Assembly (NCBI RefSeq): GCF_014647435.1
Contig: NZ_BMPE01000006.1
Location: 62,001 to 126,000 of the forward strand
Direction: 5' to 3'
Length of the DNA stretch: 64,000 nucleotides
Source of the DNA: Deinococcus radiotolerans
GTDB taxonomy: Bacteria; Deinococcota; Deinococci; Deinococcales; Deinococcaceae
Shown: piece by piece, positions 55,375-64,000 of the stretch
How positions within the stretch are numbered: the first letter of the stretch is position 1
How the letters are laid out: each line of letters starts with the position of its first letter
Notes under the pieces: generated by a model
What the model was told of the DNA's origin: nothing
What the model saw: only the letters and a program-made list of their open reading frames with translations
Database searches by the model: none
Position numbers and translations under genes: made by a program

Positions 55375-56094
55375 TCAGCTCCCGGCTGCCGCGGGGGTGG
55401 GCAGCGTCCAGTCATACTGGGCGAAGGTGATGTGGAAGGCTCGCGTCAGGGCGTCTTTGGCGCCTTGCATGCTGGCCGCTCTGTTCAGGCCGCGCAGGTC
55501 GTACTCGCGCTGCACGCTGGTCATGTGCGTCTGCGTCAGGCCGCACGGGACGATCAGGTCGAAGTGCTGCAGGTTCGCGTTCACGTTCAGGGCGAGGCCG
55601 TGCAGGGCCACGTGCCGCTGCACCGCGACGCCGAACGACGCGATCTTCTGATCGTACGTCAGGCCGTTCACGTCCCGCTCGGTGACGTACACGCCGGCGT
55701 AGCCGGGGTTGGGCCGGGCGTCCTCCAGGCCCAGGTCGTGCAGGGCCGTGATGGTCGCCTGTTCGAGCAGGCGCAGGAAGTCCGCGACCCGGCGGCCGAC
55801 GGGGAAGATGGCGTACGCGACGAGCTGGCCGGGGCCGTGGTACGTGACGTCCCCGCCGCGTTCGACCTCCAGCACCTCGATGCCCTGCGCCTTCAGGTAG
55901 TCGCGGGTGACGATGATGTTGGTGCCCTCCCGGGCCTTGCGGCCCAGCGTGAGGACGGGTGGGTGTTCCACGAGCAGGAGGGTGGGCGGGGCGTCCCCGG
56001 CGGCCACCTGCGCGTGCAGGGTTTTCTGGAGGTCCCAGGCGTCCCGGTACGGCGTCACGCCGAGATCCCGGACGGCGAAGGGGGAGGCGGTCAT
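55375..56094 (-). CDS. lipB: octanoyl-ACP:protein octanoyltransferase
   Basis: 239 residues. [19 protein letters not shown], catalytic Lys in [13 protein letters not shown] and catalytic Cys in [13 protein letters not shown] are all present. Transfers octanoate from ACP to lipoyl domains, supplying LipA. ATG 56094 lies 6 nt after a consensus-like -10 TACAAT (minus strand, 56106-56101); leaderless. The 190 bp upstream to the GNAT gene hold only the two promoters. Confidence 0.95.
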   Translation of the reverse strand: MTASPFAVRDLGVTPYRDAWDLQKTLHAQVAAGDAPPTLLLVEHPPVLTLGRKAREGTNIIVTRDYLKAQGIEVLEVERGGDVTYHGPGQLVAYAIFPVGRRVADFLRLLEQATITALHDLGLEDARPNPGYAGVYVTERDVNGLTYDQKIASFGVAVQRHVALHGLALNVNANLQHFDLIVPCGLTQTHMTSVQREYDLRGLNRAASMQGAKDALTRAFHITFAQYDWTLPTPAAAGS

Positions 56095-56285
56095 GCGGCG
56101 ATTGTACGTCCGGGCGGGGCGTTTTTAACGTGCCCTGGGCGGGAGTTTGCCTGGCATTGACCACGTGGTGTGGTGAATCCTGCGCCCCGCGCTGGTCAAG
56201 CCCGTCCGTGCGGCCCGGACGCCCTTGGGGTGGGCTGCGCTATCTGGCTCAGGGCACGTGGGCCGGCAAGGCCCTACCGTGAGGT

Positions 56286-56813
56286 ATGGAACTGGTGCCT
56301 CCCTCCGAACAGTTCAAAGCAAGTTTCCTGGACGCCGTGCGCGAGGCGCAGGCCACCGGCAGCGGCCTGGGCGACACCCTCAGCTTCGACGTGACCGACA
56401 TCGAGCGGGATTTCCCGGCCTTCCTGACCCACCTGCGCCGTTTTGAACCCGGCCACACCCTCCCCGAGGGCTTCGTGCACTCCGAGTACCTGTGGTTGGT
56501 GGACGGCGACACGTACCTGGGCCGCGCCAGCATCCGCCACACCCTGAACGCCCGCCTGCGCGAATTCGGCGGTCACATCGGCTACGAGGTCCGCCCCGGT
56601 GCCCGCCGCCAGGGGCACGCCACCCGCATCCTCGCCGGATCGCTGCGCCGCGCCAGGGAACTGGGCATCGAGGCGGCCCTCGTGACCTGCGACGCGGACA
56701 ACACCGGCTCGCGCCGCACCATCGAGAAGAACGGCGGCGTGCTGGAAGGTCAGTTCGTGGTCCCGGACCACCCGAAACCCATCCTGCGCTTCTGGGTGCC
56801 CACGCCCAACTGA
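56286..56813 (+). CDS. GNAT-family N-acetyltransferase
   Basis: 175 residues. The acetyl-CoA-binding motif A is IGYEVRPGARRQGHATRIL, followed by LVTCDADNTGSRRTIEKNGGVLEGQ, typical of GNAT proteins in the small-molecule group. SEYLWLVDGDTYLGRASIRHTLN forms the central strands. Substrate unknown. ATG 56286 is 5 nt after TACCGT (56275-56280), leaderless; GAGG also precedes it. Confidence 0.85.
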   Translation: MELVPPSEQFKASFLDAVREAQATGSGLGDTLSFDVTDIERDFPAFLTHLRRFEPGHTLPEGFVHSEYLWLVDGDTYLGRASIRHTLNARLREFGGHIGYEVRPGARRQGHATRILAGSLRRARELGIEAALVTCDADNTGSRRTIEKNGGVLEGQFVVPDHPKPILRFWVPTPN

Positions 56814-56877
56814 ACATCCAGCACGGCGACAGGGGAGGAGGGGCGAAGTCCCCTACCCAGGTCCGGCGGCCCGCCAT

Positions 56878-57660
56878 TCAGCCCTTGCGGAGTTCCCCGG
56901 CCTTCTCCTCCATCAGCTGCGCCAGGTCCTCCAGCGCCTGCGCCTGCCGGGCCGCCGGGGCGCCCGTCTCCACCATCTTCTCCGCGACCGCCTCGCCGAT
57001 GCGGGTCAGGGCGTCCACCTGTTGCGGGGGCGCCTCGTCCAGTTCCGCCAGCCGCCCCACCAGATGCTCGCCCGCCTCGCCCAGCACCTGCGCTTCCTGC
57101 TCGGCACTCAGGCGGCCCAGCGTGGCGACCCGGCCGTGGTACTCGGCGCTGACCCGCTCGAGCTGCGCCACCTGTTCCAGCGTGTGCACCTGCACCTGCG
57201 CGGCCTGCATCAGGGTGTCCAGCGCCTGCACCTGCTCGCGCACGCGCGCGTGGATGCCTTCCAGCCGGCGCACGTTCACCTCCCCGACCGGGGTGCGGGT
57301 CACCTCGTCCAGCGCCGTGCAGACCAGTTCATCCAGCGCGTGCGCGGCCGTAATCTGCGCCTCGCCGCTTTCTAGGATGTGGCGCAGCGCCTCCTCCTGC
57401 GCCGAGCGGGCCTCGCCGCCCGCGCCGAACGGCAGGGCGCGCAGCTGCTCGGTCGTGATCTGCACCACCTCGCGCAGCGCGTCCGTGGCGGCCAGGCCCT
57501 CGTGCCCGGCACGGATGATCGCCTCAAGCGTGCTGGTCTGCGCCCACCCGGCGGCGCCCACGTGCTCACGCGCGCGGACTTCAGCCACGCGCCGACGCTG
57601 CTTCAGGGACGCCTCGCGCACCTGCGCGACCTGCTGCGCTGCTTCTTGTACGGCCGTCAT
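56878..57660 (-). CDS. coiled-coil / helical hypothetical protein
   Basis: 260 residues predicted almost entirely alpha-helical, Ala/Glu/Gln-rich with heptad-like patterns ([67 protein letters not shown]). No signal peptide, membrane helix or enzymatic motif. Function unknown; a structural or partner-binding role is plausible. It is divergent from rplS across a 189-bp region. No family recognised. Confidence 0.7.
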   Translation of the reverse strand: MTAVQEAAQQVAQVREASLKQRRRVAEVRAREHVGAAGWAQTSTLEAIIRAGHEGLAATDALREVVQITTEQLRALPFGAGGEARSAQEEALRHILESGEAQITAAHALDELVCTALDEVTRTPVGEVNVRRLEGIHARVREQVQALDTLMQAAQVQVHTLEQVAQLERVSAEYHGRVATLGRLSAEQEAQVLGEAGEHLVGRLAELDEAPPQQVDALTRIGEAVAEKMVETGAPAARQAQALEDLAQLMEEKAGELRKG

Positions 57661-57712
57661 GCCGTTCAGACTGACGCGCGGCGCCCGCTGCTGAACGTGA
57701 CGGGCGCTGCAC

Positions 57713-57741
57713 TTGCCCCGGGCCAGGACGGCCCGTATACT
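57713..57741 (+). promoter_or_regulatory. promoter of rplS
   Basis: TTGCCC (57713-57718), 17-bp spacer, consensus TATACT (57736-57741). Transcription would start near 57748, giving a ~100-nt leader with a CCCGC/GCGGG hairpin near 57808-57824 before the AAGGAG ribosome-binding site (57838-57843). Confidence 0.65.
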
Positions 57742-57849
57742 TCTAAAGTTCGGTCGTCTGCCCAGGCGGCCAGTTCATTGAGGAGCACGAACGTCTCTGC
57801 CCGCAGACAGCGGGACGGTGGGACGGTCCGCTGCCCGAAGGAGTCAACC

Positions 57850-58275
<426 letters not shown>

Positions 58276-58286
58276 GGTCTCCCCAG

Positions 58287-58316
58287 CGTGCCGCCCCCGA
58301 ACCTGGGGGCGGCACG
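58287..58316 (+). terminator. terminator of rplS
   Basis: 12-bp stem CGTGCCGCCCCC (58287-58298) / GGGGGCGGCACG (58305-58316) followed by TTCTTGTG; 12 bp after the stop. Confidence 0.75.
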
Positions 58317-58359
58317 TTCTTGTGGGTCCTGTCGCGCGCCCATCCGCTAGCGTGCGGGC

Positions 58360-59112
58360 GTGACGCCCACCGCGCTGCTCGCCCTGGATTTCGACGGCAC
58401 CCTGGTCGGCCCGCAGGGTGACGTGCCCGCCGGTCTGCTGGACGAACTGCACGCCTGGGCGCGGGGCGGCGCGCACCTGGCGCTGCTGACCGCGCGGGGC
58501 CGCGTGCCCCCCGAGGTGCGGGACTGGCCCCTGCACACCGTCAGCCGCTGCTACGGCGCGTGGGCGCAGGTGGGCGGTCAGCTCGCCTGGAGCCGTCCGC
58601 TGGCGGACGACACGGTCCGCGCGGCGCTGGAGGCGCTGACGCCCGGCGCGTGGCGTTGGGGCCGGACGCTCATGGTCACCGCTGACCCGATCGGGATCGT
58701 GCGCGGCCCCCACGCCGCGTTCGCGGCGCAGTGGCCGCAGGCGCGCGAGGTGCTGAAGCTCGTGCGGGGCGACACGCCCGCGCGGCTGGACGCCCTGAAG
58801 GGACGCTGGGCCACGCTGCCCGGCACGCACGTGATCCGCGAACGCGACACCCGGCTGGTGCTGGTCCGCCAGGGTGCCTGTAAGGGCGCGGCCCTGCGGG
58901 CCCTGGCCGGGCGGCTGGGCGTGCCCGGCGCGCAGGTCGTGGCGGCCGGGGACGGCCCGGCGGACGCGGCCATGCTGGCGCACGCTGGCACGTTCATCCG
59001 CGTGGGCGCGCACGCGGCCCTGGCTGGCGCGACCCTGCACGCCACGTGTCCAGCAGATGTGCCCGGCGTCCTCGCGCATGTGCGTGCCCGGTTGCTAGGC
59101 TGCCCGGCGTGA
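58360..59112 (+). CDS. HAD-superfamily phosphatase (Cof-like)
   Basis: 250 residues. Motif I LALDFDGTLVGP, motif II LALLTARGR, motif III Lys in QGACKGAALRALAGRLGV and motif IV VVAAGDGPADAAML; a C2-type cap lies between II and III. Probably a sugar-phosphate phosphatase. GTG 58360 lies 6 nt after TAGCGT (58348-58353), leaderless. The next gene begins inside its 3' end (GTGATC overlap at 59109) with its own -10. Confidence 0.84.
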   Translation: MTPTALLALDFDGTLVGPQGDVPAGLLDELHAWARGGAHLALLTARGRVPPEVRDWPLHTVSRCYGAWAQVGGQLAWSRPLADDTVRAALEALTPGAWRWGRTLMVTADPIGIVRGPHAAFAAQWPQAREVLKLVRGDTPARLDALKGRWATLPGTHVIRERDTRLVLVRQGACKGAALRALAGRLGVPGAQVVAAGDGPADAAMLAHAGTFIRVGAHAALAGATLHATCPADVPGVLAHVRARLLGCPA

Positions 59113-59915
59113 TCCTGCCCGAGCATGCCCCCACCACGCTGCCCCTGCTGATGGCCTTCGACCTGGACGGCACCCTGATTCCCGACGCGGGCCGCGAGGT
59201 CGCGCCGGACATTGCCGCCGCCCTGGGGCGCCTGCGCGCGTACGGCGTGACGCTGGCGATCATCACGGGCCGCGACACGCCGCCCAGCGCCGTCCGGACC
59301 GCCATGCAGCCGCACGCGGTCGCCACGAACAACGGCGGGCGCGTCCTGGTCGGCGATGACCTGCACCTGGAAGCCAGTTTCACGGACGCGGACCTGGAAG
59401 CCGTACTGGCACATGAACTGCCCGGCGCGCGGGTCGTGCTGTTCACCGAGGACGCCCTGTACGTAGACCTGCCCCCCGGCGTGGAGCCGGAACCGTGGAT
59501 GCGCGCGCGGTCGTTCCGGCCGTTCGCGGACGCGCCCCGCGCGGGCATCCTGAAAGCCGGGTACTACCACCCGGACGTGGCGGCCCTGGCCGGGCGGCTG
59601 CGCGAGCGGCACCCGCACCTGGTCCTGACCGGTGCGCAGGACCCGTACCCGCACTTCCTGACGGTGACGCCTGAAGGCGCGCACAAGGGCGCGGCGCTGA
59701 CACTGATCGCGGACGGGCTGGGCGTCCCGCATGACCGCACGGTGGCGTTCGGGGACAGTGACAACGATCAGGCAATGCTGGAAGTCGCGGCGTTCGGCGT
59801 GCAGGTGGGGGACCTGCCGCTGCTGGCGCCGCACGCGGACGCGCGGGTGGCGCAGCAGGCGGAACTGGGCGCGTTCCTGCACGCCTGGGCCGACCGGATC
59901 GGGGCTGGGCTGTAA
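59109..59915 (+). CDS. HAD-superfamily phosphatase (Cof-type, IIB)
   Basis: 268 residues. Motif I MAFDLDGTLIPD, motif II LAIITGRDT, the cap domain, motif III Lys in EGAHKGAALTLIADGLGV, motif IV VAFGDSDNDQAMLEVA. It resembles the preceding gene product in order and spacing of motifs, so the two may be an ancient tandem duplication. GTG 59109 lies 7 nt after TAGGCT (59096-59101), which sits inside the upstream gene; the longer frame from 59046 is not needed. Confidence 0.86.
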   Translation: MILPEHAPTTLPLLMAFDLDGTLIPDAGREVAPDIAAALGRLRAYGVTLAIITGRDTPPSAVRTAMQPHAVATNNGGRVLVGDDLHLEASFTDADLEAVLAHELPGARVVLFTEDALYVDLPPGVEPEPWMRARSFRPFADAPRAGILKAGYYHPDVAALAGRLRERHPHLVLTGAQDPYPHFLTVTPEGAHKGAALTLIADGLGVPHDRTVAFGDSDNDQAMLEVAAFGVQVGDLPLLAPHADARVAQQAELGAFLHAWADRIGAGL

Positions 59916-59922
59916 GTCCCAC

Positions 59923-60936
59923 TCAGGGGCGTGCGGGTGGGGCGGTGCTGCCGCGCTCGATGAGCCGGGCGCCCAGCACCACGTGCCGCTGCCGGATCTG
60001 CCCGTGCCCGAGCTGCGCGAGCATCAGCGTGGCGGCCTGCTCGGCCATGGTTTCCACCGGCTGCTCGAGCACCGTGATGGGCGGATCGACCAGGCTGGTC
60101 CAGGGGTAGTTGTCGAAGGCGACGAGGCTGATGTCGTGCGGCAGGCGCACGCCGCGTTCACGCAGCGCGCGGTACGCCCCGGACGCCTGCGTGCCGGTCA
60201 GGGCGATCAGCGCCGTGGGCGGCTGGGGCAGGTCCAGCAGGTCGTTCGTCAGGGCGTAGGCGGTGTCCTCGTTCAGCAGCGTTACCCGCTGGTACTCGGC
60301 GGGGACGGTCAGGCCCAGCGCGTTCATGACCTCGGGGAAGGCGCGGCTGCGTTCCTCGGGGTGAATGACGGGGTGGTAGGTGCCCAGCGCGGCGATGTGG
60401 CGGTGGCCCAGCGCGTGCAGGTGCGTGACGGCCTGCCGCACGGCGCCCGGGTTGTCGAGCATGACGCTGGGTTCGTCGTGGTGGGGGGGGCGGTAGTCGT
60501 ACTCGGTGATGGCCACGCCGCGTGAGCGCAGCCGCGCGAGGTACTCCTGGCTGTCCTGGCCGTAGCCGGGGCGCAGCATGACGCCGGCCACGCGCAGGCC
60601 GTACAGCCGCCTCAGTTCCTGGAGTTCGCGCTGGGCGCTGTACTCGTTCTCGCTGATGATCAGGGTGTAGCCCGCATCTGCCAGGACGTGCGAGGCGGTG
60701 CGGGCGAACTGCGCGAAGAAGGGTTCGAGGATCGAGCCGACGACCAGCCCGACGGTGGTGCTCTGGCCGCCGCGCAGGCTCCCGGCGCGCTGGTCGGGCT
60801 CGTAGTGCAGCTGCGCGATGGCCTGCTGGACACGCGCGAGCGTGTCGGGCGTGAGTTTGTCGGGTTCCTTCAGGGCGCGTTTGGCAGTGGTGGGGGAGAC
60901 GCCGGCCAGCCGGGCGACGTCCTGGATGGTGGACAC
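59923..60936 (-). CDS. LacI-family transcriptional regulator
   Basis: 337 residues. N-terminal HTH and hinge STIQDVARLAGVSPTTAKRALKEPDKLTPDTLARVQQAIAQLHYEPDQRAGSLRGG, then a periplasmic-binding-like ligand domain (TTVGLVVGSILEPFFAQF, ISLVAFDNYPWTSLVDPPIT). GTG 60936 lies 6 nt after TACAAT (minus strand, 60948-60943), a consensus leaderless promoter; the frame to 61020 runs over that promoter. It is divergent from a polyol-type ABC importer and most likely its sugar-responsive regulator. Confidence 0.92.
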   Translation of the reverse strand: MSTIQDVARLAGVSPTTAKRALKEPDKLTPDTLARVQQAIAQLHYEPDQRAGSLRGGQSTTVGLVVGSILEPFFAQFARTASHVLADAGYTLIISENEYSAQRELQELRRLYGLRVAGVMLRPGYGQDSQEYLARLRSRGVAITEYDYRPPHHDEPSVMLDNPGAVRQAVTHLHALGHRHIAALGTYHPVIHPEERSRAFPEVMNALGLTVPAEYQRVTLLNEDTAYALTNDLLDLPQPPTALIALTGTQASGAYRALRERGVRLPHDISLVAFDNYPWTSLVDPPITVLEQPVETMAEQAATLMLAQLGHGQIRQRHVVLGARLIERGSTAPPARP

Positions 60937-61031
60937 GGCTGCATTGTAGGTCAGGGTCGAAGCGACACTCAAGCGGTTGGGCACGAAACCATTTTCACAT
61001 GCCACCTTCGGGAGTGGCACCAGTAGACAAT

Positions 61032-61045
61032 TGAAAACGATTGTG
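61032..61045. promoter_or_regulatory. LacI-type operator candidate
   Basis: TGAAAACGATTGTG matches the GalR/LacI-family core TGnAAnCGnTT around the central CG. A second core match AAGCGGTT lies at 60971-60978 near the lacI-type promoter. Both are in the divergent intergenic region, which contains no gene. Confidence 0.55.
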
Positions 61046-61183
61046 ATTCACTGATGGACACGAGACCATTCAATCTGAGATCAGGTGAGCCCGTCACCTG
61101 AAGTGGCGCCGCTGTCACCGACGCCGCTCCGCTGCTGTCCGCCCCGCCCCTGACCGGGCCCTGTCCCACCGGAGGAACCACCC

Positions 61184-62509
<1,326 letters not shown>

Positions 62510-62521
62510 GCCCCCACGCGG

Positions 62522-62611
62522 GGCGCGGCGACCTCCAGCGCCGCGCCTCACCCCCCACCCGCAGTCCCAGCGCACCCCAGGGGAGGCCCGAGGCGACCAC
62601 CTCGCCTCCCC
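62522..62611 (+). promoter_or_regulatory. two intercistronic hairpins between binding protein and permease genes
   Basis: Hairpin 1: GGCGCGGCG (62522-62530) / CGCCGCGCC (62539-62547). Hairpin 2: GGGGAGGC-CC-GAGG (62580-62593) / CCTCGCCTCCCC (62600-62611). Such structures commonly protect the binding-protein message or attenuate read-through into permease genes, giving binding-protein excess. Confidence 0.6.
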
Positions 62612-62646
62612 CACACCGTTGCACCCCCACCCGCAGGAGGTGAATC

Positions 62647-63561
<915 letters not shown>

Positions 63562-63562
63562 C

Positions 63563-64000
63563 ATGCAGGCCCAGATCCGACTGAGAAACGCGCTGCTGAC
63601 CCTGGTCACGTACCTGCTCGCCGCCGCGTTCCTGTTCCCGCTCGTGTGGATGTTCATGGCCGCCTTCAAGACCGAGGCGCAGGCCTTCGCCACCCCACCC
63701 GTGTTCGTGTTCACGCCCGTCCTGGAGAACTTCCAGCACGCGCTGGGCAGCTACTTCCCGGCGCTGCGCAACTCGCTGGTCGCCGCGGTGGGCAGCACGG
63801 TCCTGGCCTTCATCCTGGGCCTCCCGGCCGCGTTCGCGCTGGCCGTGTACCCCACCCGCCGCGCGCAGGGTGTGCTGACCTGGATGCTGTCCACGAAATT
63901 CATGCCCGCAGTCGGCGTGATCGTGCCGCTCTTCCTGATCTTCCGCAACCTGCACCTGCTGGACACGCTGCCCGGCCTGATCCTGATGTACACCACCATG
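63563..64000 (+). CDS. polyol ABC transporter permease 2 (SmoG/MtlG-like), cut by the window end
   Basis: ATG 63563 lies 1 nt after the upstream stop, preceded by GGGGAGAG. The visible 146 codons encode a binding-protein-dependent permease: first helix LLTLVTYLLAAAFLFPLVWMFMAAFKTEAQAF, then FVFTPVLENFQHAL, NSLVAAVGSTVLAFILGLPAAFALAVY and STKFMPAVGVIVPLFLIFRNLHLLDT. This matches MalG/SmoG proteins up to just before the EAA loop. The gene continues past base 64000; an ATP-binding subunit and polyol dehydrogenase would be expected beyond (inference). Confidence 0.9.
   Translation, partial: MQAQIRLRNALLTLVTYLLAAAFLFPLVWMFMAAFKTEAQAFATPPVFVFTPVLENFQHALGSYFPALRNSLVAAVGSTVLAFILGLPAAFALAVYPTRRAQGVLTWMLSTKFMPAVGVIVPLFLIFRNLHLLDTLPGLILMYTTM

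Overview
The window looks like a chromosomal segment of a Deinococcus-type bacterium (inference). Base composition is very GC-rich, coding regions are tightly packed on both strands, and more than twenty genes carry a TANNNT -10 hexamer about 5-8 nt before the start codon. That arrangement implies leaderless mRNAs, a known habit of Deinococcus. There is no rRNA, prophage, CRISPR array or intact insertion sequence, and almost all genes are housekeeping or metabolic.

Layout. 1-4.5 kb: fatty-acid beta-oxidation (3' part of a FadB-like multifunctional enzyme, a secreted or anchored hydrolase, a low-GC hypothetical gene, a thiolase). 4.6-9.9 kb: cation/proton antiporter with a structured leader, rRNA methyltransferase, a secreted DUF6174-like protein, a small protein resembling colicin-type immunity proteins, DNA polymerase IV, a HAD phosphatase. 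9.9-18 kb: the high-affinity potassium system kdpFABC plus a stand-alone KdpD N-terminal protein, with a divergent histidine kinase/NarL-type regulator pair. 18-21.9 kb: PEP synthase and its divergent bifunctional kinase/phosphorylase regulator. 21.9-24.9 kb: the most unusual stretch, a lower-GC island with a TnpB-N-terminus/TPR/BTAD fusion regulator and, just downstream on the same strand, a 43-codon gene for a secreted peptide. 24.9-31.4 kb: glucose-6-phosphate isomerase, acetoacetate-type thiolase plus fused CoA-transferase, TetR regulator, ribosome hibernation factor.

31.4-38.3 kb: butyrate-kinase-like ASKHA protein, a GAF-GAF-HD-GYP c-di-GMP phosphodiesterase apparently coupled to a leaderless 20-codon upstream ORF, GMP synthase, and a membrane pseudokinase. 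38.3-44.4 kb: Mrp/ApbC scaffold next to a SufR-like Fe-S regulator, 2H phosphoesterase, DAHP synthase, truncated haemoglobin, and an ABC exporter. 44.4-49.9 kb: an exported redox cluster (alpha/beta hydrolase, PQQ-type sugar dehydrogenase, Cu/Zn-SOD fused to a beta-propeller), MqnD, and a second DUF6174-like protein. 50-60 kb: riboflavin kinase/FAD synthetase, NUDIX, dGTPase, tRNA-Ile(GAT), CBS protein, phosphotransferase, lipB-lipA, GNAT, helical protein, rplS, and two HAD phosphatases. 59.9-64 kb: a LacI regulator divergent from a polyol-type (sorbitol/mannitol-like) ABC importer that runs off the window.

The best candidates for something undescribed are the TnpB-TPR-BTAD fusion with its adjacent secreted peptide gene (a possible peptide signalling pair), the uORF-coupled HD-GYP gene, the dispersed KdpD/kinase arrangement, the orphan Im-like gene and the antiporter leader. 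All functional statements come from reading sequence and family motifs; no database search was run.
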